DNA from: Acidobacteriota bacterium
Lineage (GTDB): Bacteria > Acidobacteriota > Holophagae > Holophagales > Holophagaceae
NCBI GenBank assembly: GCA_021812805.1
Contig: JAKAMQ010000002.1
Location: forward strand, 1-52,675
Length of the DNA: 52,675 nucleotides
Direction of reading: 5' to 3'
A model generated the notes under the pieces. That model was given only the letters and a program-made list of their open reading frames with translations, was not told where the DNA came from and searched no databases. This document shows positions 27,302 to 39,562 of the stretch, one piece after another. A program made the position numbers and the translations under genes. The stretch's first letter is position 1. Each line of letters begins with the position of its first letter.

Positions 27302-27987
27302 GGCGCGCCCTCCCCCCTCTGGGCCGTGGCGCACTGCCAGAGCCGCTCGAACAGGGCCGGGGCCTCGACGGCGCTGGGGGCGGTGCCATCGCCGCCGAAG
27401 GTCGCCACCAGCTCCGGCCGGAGCTTGAACACTGCGCCGCCCAGGGCCAGCTGGATCCGGCCCGCCTGGCCGCGCCGCTCCAGTTCCTCGCGGAGCTTCG
27501 CGGCGTTCTTCGCGGTGGTGTACATCATCGCCGAGGCCCCGATCACCCGGGCGCCCTGCGCCTCCGCTGCGTCCAGGAACTGGGCCGGGCTGACATCCAC
27601 CCCGAGGTCATGCACCTCCCAGCCATCCGCCCGCAGGAAGGCGCCCACCATCTTGCGCCCCAGGGGATGAAAATCATCCTCCACGTTCCCCAGCACCACC
27701 GGCCCCTTGAGGGTTGCCTGGGCCTCCCCGCGGGCGCCGGCCTCTTCGAGCAGCCGGGCCAGCACATCCTCGGCCACCTTGGCCGCCACGTAGCCCGTGG
27801 CCAGGGAGAAGCCGAGCTCCCGGTGCGCCCACAGCCGGCCGAAGGTCTCCAGCGTGGGCGAAAGCAGGTCCGACACCACCTGCTGGTACGAGTGGCCTGC
27901 GGCCCAGTCCTGGATGATGGCGTTGGCGCCTGCCCGATCCGCCTGCTGGATGGCGTCGAGGAGTTCCTGGCGATGGTCGCGGTTCAT
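27298..27987 (-). CDS. Corrinoid (B12-binding) protein of a methyltransferase system
   Basis: 229 residues. A helical B12-binding cap (residues ~1-90, with LLSPTLETFGRLWA) precedes the Rossmann-type cobalamin domain, which carries the lower-ligand motif DFHPLG (105-110, His107). A Ser-containing loop (VIGASAMMYTT, ~148-158) and a GGA turn (183-185) follow. Such proteins shuttle methyl groups between methyltransferases. It is the first gene of a four-gene overlapping operon. No substrate-specific methyltransferase or RamA-type activator is present in the window. Confidence 0.88.
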   Translation of the reverse strand: MNRDHRQELLDAIQQADRAGANAIIQDWAAGHSYQQVVSDLLSPTLETFGRLWAHRELGFSLATGYVAAKVAEDVLARLLEEAGARGEAQATLKGPVVLGNVEDDFHPLGRKMVGAFLRADGWEVHDLGVDVSPAQFLDAAEAQGARVIGASAMMYTTAKNAAKLREELERRGQAGRIQLALGGAVFKLRPELVATFGGDGTAPSAVEAPALFERLWQCATAQRGEGAP

Positions 27988-28239
27988 GGAACCTCGCGGG
28001 TGTGCAGGAGGCCCAGGCAAACATAAGCCAGACCTCCGGGCGGCGATGGGGCATGTCGTAAAAAATCCATCGGCAGCGCGGGGGCCTGACTTGATTTATC
28101 GCGCCTCAGGCGCCGGTGGAAGTGCTGCCGGTGCGGGCGAGGTTCGCCCAAGGGCGGGCCACGGCCAAGTGTCTGCACGCGCCTGCCGATGTGAACGCGG
28201 AGCCCCGCTTCGGGTTGATGGCCCGGGCGCCAGGTGGGC

Positions 28240-29163
28240 ATGATCGTGTCCATGAGCCTGATGTGTGACGCGACCGACGCCCTCCAGCCCCTCCTGAAGA
28301 CCGGGACCCATCGCTTCGATCACCTCCTCGCCTGGATGGACCGCACGGGCTGGGCGCGCCTGGAGCACCTGGCCATGGTGGCGGGCGCCTGCCTGGCCAT
28401 CCTGTGGAGCGTGAAGCTCCTGTCCCACGCGGTCCGCAAGGCGGTGGACGATGGCGACGACAGCACCACCTCGGACGCGGAGCGCCGGGCGGAGACGCTG
28501 GGTTCGGTACTCAACAACACCGCCCGCATCCTGGCGGTGGTGTTCTTCCTGCTGATGACGCTCCAGGAGTTCGGCGTGAACATCGGTCCCCTGGTGGCCG
28601 GGGCCGGCATCGCGGGCGTGGCCCTGGGCTTCGGCGCCCAGAGCCTCGTGAAGGATGTGATCAGCGGGTTCTTCCTGCTCATGGAGAACCAGTTCGGCGT
28701 GGGCGACATCATCAGCGTGGATGAGAAGCATACGGGCACGGTGGAGCGCATGACCCTGCGCGTGACCCAGATCCGCGATGCGGAAGGCAGGGCGCACTTC
28801 ATCCCCAATGGCTCCGTGGTGCGGGTGGTGGTGCTCTCCAAGGAGTTCGCCCGGGCCCAGGTGGATGTGGGCGTGGGCTATGACACGGATTTCGACGCGG
28901 CCATCGAGCTGCTGCAACGAATTGGACAAAAACTGTCCGAAGAATGGCCGGATCGCGTGCTGGAGCCCACCCAGGTGCTGGGCGTGGAGGCCCTGGGTGA
29001 CAGCGCCGTGACCCTGCGCACCCTCACCAAGACGGCGCCGGCGAAGCAGTGGGAAGTGGCGCGGGAACTGCGGAAGCGCATCCTGCTGTCCTTTCGGGAG
29101 GCGGGCATCGAGATTCCCTATCCGCAGCAGGTGGTGCGCCTCCGGCGGGATCCGGAGGGCTGA
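28240..29163 (+). CDS. MscS-family mechanosensitive ion channel
   Basis: 307 residues. Hydrophobic segments at ~40-60 and ~95-120 are followed by the pore helix GPLVAGAGIAGVALGFGAQSLVKD and the beta domain FGVGDIISVDEKHTGTVERMTLR with HFIPNGSV. A C-terminal alpha/beta domain closes the vestibule. It is a small three-helix member protecting against hypo-osmotic shock. The start could be GTG 28234, ATG 28240 or ATG 28252; 28240 follows AGGTGGG. Hairpin repeat copy B starts 3 nt after its stop. Confidence 0.9.
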   Translation: MIVSMSLMCDATDALQPLLKTGTHRFDHLLAWMDRTGWARLEHLAMVAGACLAILWSVKLLSHAVRKAVDDGDDSTTSDAERRAETLGSVLNNTARILAVVFFLLMTLQEFGVNIGPLVAGAGIAGVALGFGAQSLVKDVISGFFLLMENQFGVGDIISVDEKHTGTVERMTLRVTQIRDAEGRAHFIPNGSVVRVVVLSKEFARAQVDVGVGYDTDFDAAIELLQRIGQKLSEEWPDRVLEPTQVLGVEALGDSAVTLRTLTKTAPAKQWEVARELRKRILLSFREAGIEIPYPQQVVRLRRDPEG

Positions 29164-29166
29164 TAT

Positions 29167-29233
29167 GAACGAGGGGGGACCGCCTGCTCGCCTTCGGCTC
29201 GCGATGTCCCCCCTCGTGCACCTCCACATCTGA
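29167..29233 (+). repeat. Stop-codon-proximal hairpin repeat, copy B (one hairpin)
   Basis: Nucleotides 29167-29227 match copy A with two mismatches, including the 12-bp hairpin 1. The second hairpin is cleanly missing: the sequence goes from ccac straight to the shared tctga end. It begins 3 nt after the MscS stop. Confidence 0.85.
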
Positions 29234-29270
29234 CAGAGATGCGCGAGGTTCCTCTCTGCACCGCGTCTGT

Positions 29271-32762
<3,492 letters not shown>

Positions 32763-32847
32763 GGGTTTGGCCGCCAATGATCACCGATCGGCACGGATTC
32801 CGGGAACCTGAATCCGAAGGGTTCCGCCGGGACACCCCTCGTGGGGG

Positions 32848-33888
32848 TCACCCGAAATGGAAGGGCCGCACGTAGTGGCAGGTGTAGCCGCCGGGGTGCT
32901 TGACCAGGTAGTCCTGGTGGTAGGCCTCCGCTTTCCACCAGGGGCCCGCAGGTACGATCTCGGTGACGATGGGCCGTTTCCAGGCGCCGCTCGCCTCGAC
33001 CTCGGCTTTCACCTGCTCGGCGACGCGCCGCTGCTCCTCGCTGTGCGTGAAGATCGCGCTGCGGTAGGACGTGCCCACATCGTTGCCCTGGCGGTCCAGG
33101 GTGGTGGGGTCGTGGATGCGGAAGAAGAACTTCAGGAGGGCCTCGTAGCTGGTCTTCGATGGATCGAACCAGACCTCCACCGCCTCGGCGTGGCCCTCGT
33201 GGTGTTCGTAGGTGGCGTTCGGCACCGTGCCGCCGGTGTAGCCCACTTCCGTGCGGATCACCCCCGGCTGCTGGCGCAGCAGCTCCTGCATGCCCCAGAA
33301 ACAGCCGCCCGCCAGGGTGGCCAGTTCCTCCTTCGGTACCGGCCGGCCGAAGAGGGGCAGGAACCGGGCATAGCCCTCCTCGGCCAGCTGTTCCACCGGG
33401 ATGAAGCGGAGGCTGGCGCTGTTGATGCAGTACCGGAGGCCACCCTGCTCCTTCGGCCCGTCGTCGAAGACATGGCCGAGGTGGCTGTTGGCGCCCGCGC
33501 TGCGCACCTCGGTGCGGAGCATGCCGTGGCTGGTATCCCGGTCCTCCTTCACGTCTGAGGGGTCCAGGGGCTTCGTGAAGCTGGGCCACCCGCAGCCGGA
33601 ATCGAACTTGTCCTTCGAGGAGAACAGGGGGCGGCCGTCCACCACATCCACGTAGAGGCCCTCCCGGTGGTTGTTCCAGTAGGCGTTCTGGAAGGGGGGC
33701 TCGGTGCCCGCTTCCTGGGTGACGTGGTACTGCATCGGAGTCAGCCGCTGCTTCAGATCCGGGTCGCCGGGCTTCATGGGTTCCACAGGGCGTGCCTCCT
33801 CGGGGCGGGGGATGCGGGTGGTGCCGTACGCCAGCAGCAGGGAGCCCGCCAGGGCGCCCATGGCCAGGATCCACCGCCCGCTCCGCAT
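32848..33888 (-). CDS. Exported MsrB-MsrA fusion methionine sulfoxide reductase
   Basis: 346 residues. An N-terminal signal/anchor (residues ~5-22, [16 protein letters not shown]) is followed by an MsrB domain (SGCGWPSF, C99; [12 protein letters not shown]154) and an MsrA domain (GGCFWG, C196; EVGYTGG; YHQDYL near the C-terminus). It repairs R- and S-methionine sulfoxide, probably in the periplasm. Domain order is B then A, the reverse of the common MsrA-MsrB or PilB order. The structural zinc Cys pair of many MsrB enzymes is replaced by Asp81 and Asp84 (VDVVDG). The start is set at the Met opening the signal peptide. Confidence 0.9.
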   Translation of the reverse strand: MRSGRWILAMGALAGSLLLAYGTTRIPRPEEARPVEPMKPGDPDLKQRLTPMQYHVTQEAGTEPPFQNAYWNNHREGLYVDVVDGRPLFSSKDKFDSGCGWPSFTKPLDPSDVKEDRDTSHGMLRTEVRSAGANSHLGHVFDDGPKEQGGLRYCINSASLRFIPVEQLAEEGYARFLPLFGRPVPKEELATLAGGCFWGMQELLRQQPGVIRTEVGYTGGTVPNATYEHHEGHAEAVEVWFDPSKTSYEALLKFFFRIHDPTTLDRQGNDVGTSYRSAIFTHSEEQRRVAEQVKAEVEASGAWKRPIVTEIVPAGPWWKAEAYHQDYLVKHPGGYTCHYVRPFHFG

Positions 33889-33985
33889 CGCCGCCCCCCG
33901 CGTGAAAGGTGAGGTGCCGGAACCCGGCGGCGCGTGACAGGGGCGGGCTCGTACCCCTTGGCAATCCGGCGAAGGCAACCCGGGA

Positions 33986-35866
33986 TCAGAAGCTGCCCCG
34001 GAGGCCGATCTGGACGCGGCGGCCAGCTTCCACGCCGGCGCCGAGGGGCGGCCGGGTGCGGTCCAGGAGATCGAAGGCCTCCACCACCGCGGCGATCCGC
34101 AGGCGCGATCCGCCCAGGGTGCGGGCCAGACGGAGGTCCAGCACCGGCGCGCCGCTGGGCGCGGTCGGATCCTCTCTGAAGGGTTCCGCTCCGGACTGGA
34201 GGCGCCCCACCAGGGCCAGGCTCCAGTCCCGGCTCCAGGGCGAGGCCCGGTCGCCCGTGTCCCAGGTGGCCCAGAGTCGCAGGCGGCGCAGGGTGCCCTC
34301 CGGGATGCCGCCGGGAAGGCCGGGGCGGGTGCGGGCCGCGGTCCAGCTCGTGGCGAAGGCCAGGGCCTCGCCCACCTGCCAGCGGGCGCCGAAGGTCGCC
34401 CCCTGGAGCCGGTCCCGGTCCCCGCCGCCGGGGGCCAGGCGGCCTTCGGCCAGGCGGGCCTCGGTGGTGAGGACCAGATCGGGGAGGGGCCGGAACGCGA
34501 GGCCCAGGCGGCTCTCCCGGCGGTCGGACCAGGCCGGGGGGGGCGGGCCGAGCACCACCAGCGGCGCCGGATCGAGGAAGCGGCCGTGGCTGCCCGTGAG
34601 GCTGAGGCGATCGCTGAGTCGCCAGCGGAAGGCCAGGCGCGGGGACGTCCCGCCCCGGGCGCCCCCCGCCGGATCCACTGCCCGGTCGTTGCGCAGGCCC
34701 AGGCGCAGGGTGAAGGAGGGGGTCACGCGCCAGCCGTCCTGGAGGAACAGCCCGGCCCGGCGCCCCGCGGCCCCCGGTTGCGCCTCCGAGCGGAGTTGCT
34801 GGAGATCCCCGCCGGCCTGCAGGTCGTGGGCGCCCAGGGCCAGGCCCAGGACTTCCCCCGCCTCCCAGACCCGCGCGGTGGGGAGGCCCGGGGCCTGGAC
34901 GCTGCGGAGCTGGAAGCGGGTTTCCTGCACGAAGCCAGGGCCGGGCGCCCAGCGGTGGCTCAGGGCCAGGGACTGGTCGCGGTCCGGCCCCTCAGCGTCA
35001 AGGAGGCGAAGGGTCGCCTGCTGGGTCTCGGTGGGCAGCCAGTCCACGCGCAGCGCCCCGCGGGTGGTCGTGGCGCCTGCGCCGGGAGCCTCGCGATCCC
35101 CGGCCAGGGCCACGAACAGCCGGTCGCGCCGCAGGGGGCCGGAGGCGGTGAGCCGGGTGGAGCGGCGGTCGCCGGCCCCGCCGGCCGCCGGTCCCCACAG
35201 CGCCTGGGCCTGGCCCTCGAAGGTGTTGCCGCCGCCCCGGGTGGTGGCCAGGAGGGCCTCCATCCCGGGTTGTTCCGCGTCCCCGCCGCCGGAGAGGATC
35301 CGCGCCTCCGCCAGGGCTTCGGGCCCGAGGGGCGATGACCCGGGCCCCGAGGCGCCGAGGTCCAGGCCATCCACCCACAGGGCGGAGGGCGGGGGGGCGG
35401 GCCAGGGGCCGAGATCGCCCAGCTCCGCCAGGCTCCGGGTCCGCAGGGGCAGGGCCCGGAGCAAGGCGGCCGGCAGCCGGGTGCTCCGCAGGCCGTCTCC
35501 GGCGCCCAGTTCCTTCGGGGCGTCCGTGTCAAGCACCAGGTCCGACTCCATGGGAATCAGCTCCACGGGCAGATCCGGCTCCGCTCCCGTCCGGATCTCC
35601 AGGCCCGCCAGGCGCTGACCCGCGAAGCCGGCGGCCGTCACCGTCAGGCGGCAGGGGCCCGGTTCCAGGCCCGTGAAGCGGAAGGTGCCATCGGGACCGG
35701 TGGTGCCCGGGTGATGGCGGCCCGTGCGAAGCTCCACCAGGTCGAGGCGCGCCCCGGCGAGGGGGGTTCCGTCGGCGGCGCGGACCACGCCCCGCAGGGC
35801 TCCGGAGGTGAGGCCCTGGGCCACCAGGGCGGGGGCCAGCAGCAGCGCGGCCAGGGCGCGGCGCAT
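33986..35866 (-). CDS. Small TonB-dependent receptor-like outer-membrane protein
   Basis: 626 residues. The signal peptide [18 protein letters not shown] is followed by a carboxypeptidase-regulatory-like beta domain (~20-105), a plug-like region with LWVDGLDLG and RGGGNTFEG, and a beta-barrel ending in an aromatic-terminated strand (VQIGLRGSF). The architecture is that of Oar-like receptors common in Acidobacteriota but much shorter than the usual ~1,000 residues. No TonB box is obvious. Its start shares one base with the bioA stop (TGATG), so it is translated with bioA. A link to biotin or a precursor is possible but unproven. Confidence 0.75.
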   Translation of the reverse strand: MRRALAALLLAPALVAQGLTSGALRGVVRAADGTPLAGARLDLVELRTGRHHPGTTGPDGTFRFTGLEPGPCRLTVTAAGFAGQRLAGLEIRTGAEPDLPVELIPMESDLVLDTDAPKELGAGDGLRSTRLPAALLRALPLRTRSLAELGDLGPWPAPPPSALWVDGLDLGASGPGSSPLGPEALAEARILSGGGDAEQPGMEALLATTRGGGNTFEGQAQALWGPAAGGAGDRRSTRLTASGPLRRDRLFVALAGDREAPGAGATTTRGALRVDWLPTETQQATLRLLDAEGPDRDQSLALSHRWAPGPGFVQETRFQLRSVQAPGLPTARVWEAGEVLGLALGAHDLQAGGDLQQLRSEAQPGAAGRRAGLFLQDGWRVTPSFTLRLGLRNDRAVDPAGGARGGTSPRLAFRWRLSDRLSLTGSHGRFLDPAPLVVLGPPPPAWSDRRESRLGLAFRPLPDLVLTTEARLAEGRLAPGGGDRDRLQGATFGARWQVGEALAFATSWTAARTRPGLPGGIPEGTLRRLRLWATWDTGDRASPWSRDWSLALVGRLQSGAEPFREDPTAPSGAPVLDLRLARTLGGSRLRIAAVVEAFDLLDRTRPPLGAGVEAGRRVQIGLRGSF

Positions 35867-37227
35867 CAGTCCAGCAGGGCGAGCAGCGTCTCCCCCGCTT
35901 CCCGCAGCCGGTCCGGCGGTGTGCTGAGGGGCGGCAAGAGGTAGAGGCAGTCGCCCATGGGGCGCACCAGCAGCCCGTGCGCCAGCGCCCGGCGGTGGAG
36001 CGTCCAGCCGAAGCGCTCCTCGGCGGGATGGGCCTGGCCCGTGGCGGGATCCACGAGACGGCAGGCGCCCACGGTGCCCAGCACCCGGGGTTGGCGCACG
36101 GCGGGATGGGCGGCGAGGATGCGGAAGGTGTCCGCCATGGCCGCGGACAGTTCGGCCGCCTGGGCCAGCACCGGCTCGTCGTCGAAGAGGGCCAGGCTGG
36201 CGCAGGCCACGGCGCAGGCCAGGGGATTGGCGGTGTAGCTGTGGCCGTGGAGGAAGGCCCGGCCCGATTCCGGCTCGCCCCAGAAAAGGCCGTAGAGCGC
36301 CTCCGTGGCCCAGGTCATCGAGAGCGGCAGCGTGCCGCCGGTGAGGCCCTTGGAGAGGCAGAGCAGGTCCGGCGCCACCCCCGCCTGTTCGCAGGCGAGG
36401 AAGGTGCCCGTGCGGCCGAAGCCCGTCATGACCTCGTCGGCGATGAGATAGACGCCATGGGCATCGCACTGGGTCCGGAGTTCCTGGAGCAGCTCGGGCG
36501 GCCACATGCGCATGCCCCCCGCGGCCTGGAGGAGCGGTTCGGCGATGAAGGCGGCCAGGCGTTCGCCGTGCTCCGCGAAGAAGGCGCGAAGCGCTGCGCG
36601 GGCGGCCTCCAGCCGCTCCGGCCAGCCCGTGGCATCGCCCTCCAGCTCGCGGCGGGGATCCTCCGGCACCTCCACGCGCTCGCAAGCCAGCAGCAGGGGC
36701 CGGAAGAGACCCGTCAGGTAGTTCTCCAGCTCACCCACGCCCACGGCGCCCAGGGTGTCGCCGTGGTAGCCGTGGCGCAGGGCCCCGAAGCGCGTGCGGC
36801 CCGGCTCGCCCCGCTGGAGCTGGGCCTGGAAGGCCATCTTCAGGGCCACCTCCACGGCGGTGCTGCCGTTGTCGGAGAAGAAGGCCCGGGTGAGGTTTGC
36901 GGGCAGGCGGCGGCGCAGCCGGATCACCAGCTCGACCGCGGGTTCGTGGGTGAAGCCGGCGAACATGACGTGGTCCAGCTGCCCTGACTGGCGCTCCAGC
37001 GCGCCCATGAGGCGCGGGTGGCAGTGCCCGTGCAGGCAGGTCCACCAGCTGGAGATGCCATCCAGCACGCGGGTTCCGTCCGCCAGCAGCAGGTCGCAGC
37101 CTTCGCCGCCCACCACCGGCACGGGTGGATCGGCCTCGTGCACCTTCATCTGCGTGAAGGGGTGCCACACGTGGGCGCGGTCCAGCGCCAGGCGATCGGT
37201 CCAGTCGGGGGGCAGGGGCGTCGGCAT
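35866..37227 (-). CDS. bioA: Adenosylmethionine-8-amino-7-oxononanoate aminotransferase
   Basis: A 453-residue class III aminotransferase converting KAPA to DAPA with SAM as amino donor. It shows VWHPFTQMKVHE near the N-terminus (typical of BioA), SSWWTCLHGHCHP, FSDNGSTAVEVALKMAFQ and HGYHGDTLGAVGVG. IADEVMTGFGRTG carries the PLP-ring Asp and CLSKGLTGG the Schiff-base Lys. It lies 14 bp after an unusual Cache sensor gene and overlaps a TonB-dependent receptor-like gene. bioD and bioF are elsewhere in the window; bioB is not in it. Confidence 0.95.
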   Translation of the reverse strand: MPTPLPPDWTDRLALDRAHVWHPFTQMKVHEADPPVPVVGGEGCDLLLADGTRVLDGISSWWTCLHGHCHPRLMGALERQSGQLDHVMFAGFTHEPAVELVIRLRRRLPANLTRAFFSDNGSTAVEVALKMAFQAQLQRGEPGRTRFGALRHGYHGDTLGAVGVGELENYLTGLFRPLLLACERVEVPEDPRRELEGDATGWPERLEAARAALRAFFAEHGERLAAFIAEPLLQAAGGMRMWPPELLQELRTQCDAHGVYLIADEVMTGFGRTGTFLACEQAGVAPDLLCLSKGLTGGTLPLSMTWATEALYGLFWGEPESGRAFLHGHSYTANPLACAVACASLALFDDEPVLAQAAELSAAMADTFRILAAHPAVRQPRVLGTVGACRLVDPATGQAHPAEERFGWTLHRRALAHGLLVRPMGDCLYLLPPLSTPPDRLREAGETLLALLD

Positions 37228-37241
37228 CGCTCAAGTGTAGG

Positions 37242-39107
37242 TCAGCTGGTCGCTTCTTTTCCGAGGTGGATCTCGGGGTAGAGGCGGCGGGCGCACTCCG
37301 GGCAGATGCCGTGGGTGAACGCGGCGTCCGTGTGGGCGGAGATGTAGGCCTCCAGCTGGTTCCAGGCGCCCTTGTCATCGCGGATCTTCTTGCACGAGGC
37401 GCAGATGGGGATGATGCCCTGGAGGGTCTTGATGGCATCCAGGGCGGCCTGGAGCTCGGCGGTGCGGGCGGTGACGCGCCTTTCCAGGCTGTCCTTGAGG
37501 GCGCCCAGCTCCCCGAAGGAGATATGCAGGACCTCCGTCATCTGTTCGAACCGCAGGTTCAGGCGGTGCATCTCCTCGATCCCGCTGGGCGGCAGGGCCA
37601 GTCGCTGCCCGGGCCCTTCGCGCAGCAGGGCGGGGAACGCGCGGGTGGCGGCTTCCAGGTGGGCGATGGCCTGGGTGAAACTCCGGCTGAGCGCATGGGC
37701 CAGGGCCATGGTGGCCAGGACGAGCACCAGCAGCGTGCCCAGGCCGCGGATGCTGATGCGGGTGAGGGTGGTGATCAGCGGCGCGAAGGGGAGTTCCACC
37801 ACCACCGTCCACGGAAGATCGGGACGGAGGGTGGCCGCGCGGACGACCTCCGACTGGCTCCAGCGTTGCATCCGGCTGCGGCCGGGGCGGTGGGGCGGAA
37901 TGTGGTGCTGGACCCCCCGACCCAGGGATTGGATCTCACCTGGAAGGGTGTGGAAGGGCGTCATGGGCCGGAGGCCAGGCCGGGTGCTGGCCACCACCTG
38001 GCCCTGGCGGTCCACCAGGGTCAGCTGGGCGCCGTCCCTGCCCGCAAGGGTCTGGAGCACATCCCGGATGGGCTCCGTGTCGGTGATGCCGATGCAGTAG
38101 CCGGCGTAGAGGCCCTCCCGCACCACGGGGGCCAGCAGCGGGAAAATGGGTTCCCGAGGGACCACCCGCCCCGGGACGAGGTCGGAGATGTAGGGCTTGA
38201 GGGTGGTCTTGAGGATGGGAAGGTAGGGGCGATCCGAGCAATCCCGCCCGATCACCGATTGGCCGACCGCGTCGAGGCGCGGGCTGCAGGCGGTCACGAT
38301 GGCCCTGGCGTTCAGGACGCCGACGTGCGTGAAGGCTGGCGATGCGTCGTCCACGATCTCGGTGGCCCGCTGGCGATCCGCGGCGCTCAAGTCCGTGCGC
38401 GCCACGAGCGCCGCCAGGGAGGCGATGGCCTGCTGCTGGTCCCCGATCCAGTTGCCGAGGGCGAGGCGGGTCACTTCATTCAGCTCAAGGCTCCGCCGCA
38501 CCAGCAGCTGTTCCTCATGCTGGATCTCCCGCCGCAGGAAGGCCGCCAGGAAGAGGAGGCCCGGGAAGGTCACGAGCGACACCAGGGTGGCGAAAACCAC
38601 GGGACGGAACGCCGGGCGGGGAGCGCCTTCCGGGTGCCACCGGGAACGCCAGAGCTTGTGGATGAGGCTGGCCAGGAGCGTGTTCACCAGCCCGTTGACG
38701 GTCTGCTTCAGGATGACCAGGAGCGTGGTGCTGGGTTCCGCGTGGAGGCCCTGCTGGTAGCAGGCCCAGATGAGCGGCGCGCCGAGCAGCAGCCAGTAGA
38801 GGAGATCCGCCAGCAGCACGTCCCAGGTGCGGCGCCGAACCAGCCAGCCGACCCAGAGGGCCTCGCCCGTCGCGATGGCCATGCCCCAGGGATGATTCCA
38901 GAGCAGGAGGGTGGCGCTGCTGGCGACCAGGGCCGCGCCCCCGCCGACCAGGGGACCGGCGAACAGGATGCCCAGGATCGCGAACACCGAACCGAAGATG
39001 AAATCCACGTTGAAGAAGATTTCAAATCGGAACAGGTTGACGGCGAATCCCGCGGCTCCGAGCAGGAGCGCGAGCAGGATTCGGTGGCGCAAGGGGCGGG
39101 TGGCCAT
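37242..39107 (-). CDS. Membrane Cache sensor with a C-terminal Cys4 module and no kinase
   Basis: 621 residues. The first ~180 residues hold about five membrane segments. A further segment at ~205 leads to a periplasmic Cache-like domain (~225-440, with a conserved-looking DCSDRPYLPIL segment), then a segment at ~440-463, a HAMP-like stretch and a coiled coil (LKDSLERRVTARTAELQAALD). The protein ends in GIIPICASCKKIRDDKG...HGICPECARRLYPE, two CxxC pairs suited to zinc or redox. No histidine kinase, GGDEF, EAL or methyl-accepting domain is present. bioA follows after 14 bp. The start could also be a Met 18 codons upstream (39161). Confidence 0.75.
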   Translation of the reverse strand: MATRPLRHRILLALLLGAAGFAVNLFRFEIFFNVDFIFGSVFAILGILFAGPLVGGGAALVASSATLLLWNHPWGMAIATGEALWVGWLVRRRTWDVLLADLLYWLLLGAPLIWACYQQGLHAEPSTTLLVILKQTVNGLVNTLLASLIHKLWRSRWHPEGAPRPAFRPVVFATLVSLVTFPGLLFLAAFLRREIQHEEQLLVRRSLELNEVTRLALGNWIGDQQQAIASLAALVARTDLSAADRQRATEIVDDASPAFTHVGVLNARAIVTACSPRLDAVGQSVIGRDCSDRPYLPILKTTLKPYISDLVPGRVVPREPIFPLLAPVVREGLYAGYCIGITDTEPIRDVLQTLAGRDGAQLTLVDRQGQVVASTRPGLRPMTPFHTLPGEIQSLGRGVQHHIPPHRPGRSRMQRWSQSEVVRAATLRPDLPWTVVVELPFAPLITTLTRISIRGLGTLLVLVLATMALAHALSRSFTQAIAHLEAATRAFPALLREGPGQRLALPPSGIEEMHRLNLRFEQMTEVLHISFGELGALKDSLERRVTARTAELQAALDAIKTLQGIIPICASCKKIRDDKGAWNQLEAYISAHTDAAFTHGICPECARRLYPEIHLGKEATS

Positions 39108-39188
39108 GGGTCGCGTCTTTGCGAGCGATGAGGTGCGCTGGGTGGGGGTTTCATCCCTCATCAGGCGAGGGAGGGAGCCAGTCGAGAC

Positions 39189-39314
39189 GAAGATGGGTAC
39201 ACAAAGACGTTGTCGCAATGTAAGTTGGATCATCATGTCCTTTGAAAAAAAAGGCATTGATGAACCTTTTTTGATGGACGGATCCAAGAGGCTGATGGTT
39301 GACTCGCTCACCTC
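39189..39314. promoter_or_regulatory. Shared ~125-bp regulatory block, copy 1 (upstream of the sensor-bioA unit)
   Basis: It aligns to 41998-42122 with a single one-base gap. Shared blocks are gaagatgggt, caatgtaag, tttgaaaaaaaa, gcatt, a small inverted repeat TGGA-N4-TCCA (39275-39286) and an identical 18-nt block ggttgactcgctcacctc (39297-39314). On the minus strand, TTCAAA (39241-39246), 17 nt and TTACAT (39218-39223) resemble a promoter with a T-tract just upstream, pointing at the Cache sensor/bioA. The block also lies ~250 bp upstream of the plus-strand gene at 39563. Confidence 0.7.
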
Positions 39315-39562
39315 ATCTTTTGAATCCAGGCCGAACCCATGGTGCGAATCCGGAAACAGACGAACCGGTGGCAGCACGACGCGCATCCCGTCGCCGGGTG
39401 GAGCCTCGCCCCGGAGCGGGCGGTCCAGCTGCTTCCGTTCCGGGCGGGGCGCGGATTCCTGAGGGGCCCTTGAACTTGGAGGGTCTGCCGCTGTCGCCTG
39501 GAGGGGAGGGTTGGCCCGGTCTCCCCATCGGGACGTTCCGACACGGGCCTGGAGTTTTCGAT
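39315..39562 (+). other. Long GC-rich leader before the secreted-protein gene
   Basis: A 248-bp non-coding stretch between the shared block and the start at 39563. It is GC-rich with several short complementary segments. Only a short motif (acccatgg followed by a gaa-rich stretch) resembles the leader at 42123-42296. No known riboswitch core was recognised. Confidence 0.4.

Noticed and set aside
28016-28030. Sigma-54-like TGGC...TTTGC upstream of the corrinoid operon on the minus strand
   Set aside because: GG and GC are separated by 9 nt rather than the required 10, and no activator gene is adjacent.
27988-28239. Cobalamin riboswitch ahead of the corrinoid operon
   Set aside because: Read on the minus strand, no B12-box-like consensus or matching helix arrangement was found in this 250-bp gap.
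36000-36685. N-terminal extension of the TonB-dependent receptor frame into bioA
   Set aside because: The extension is antisense-like, Arg/Gly-rich and overlaps bioA in another frame. A proper signal peptide starts at 35866.
39189-39562. c-di-GMP (GEMM) riboswitch in the leader of the secreted-protein gene
   Set aside because: The conserved GEMM core segments (for example GGGCAAACC and GACGCAAAGCC) are absent in both leaders.
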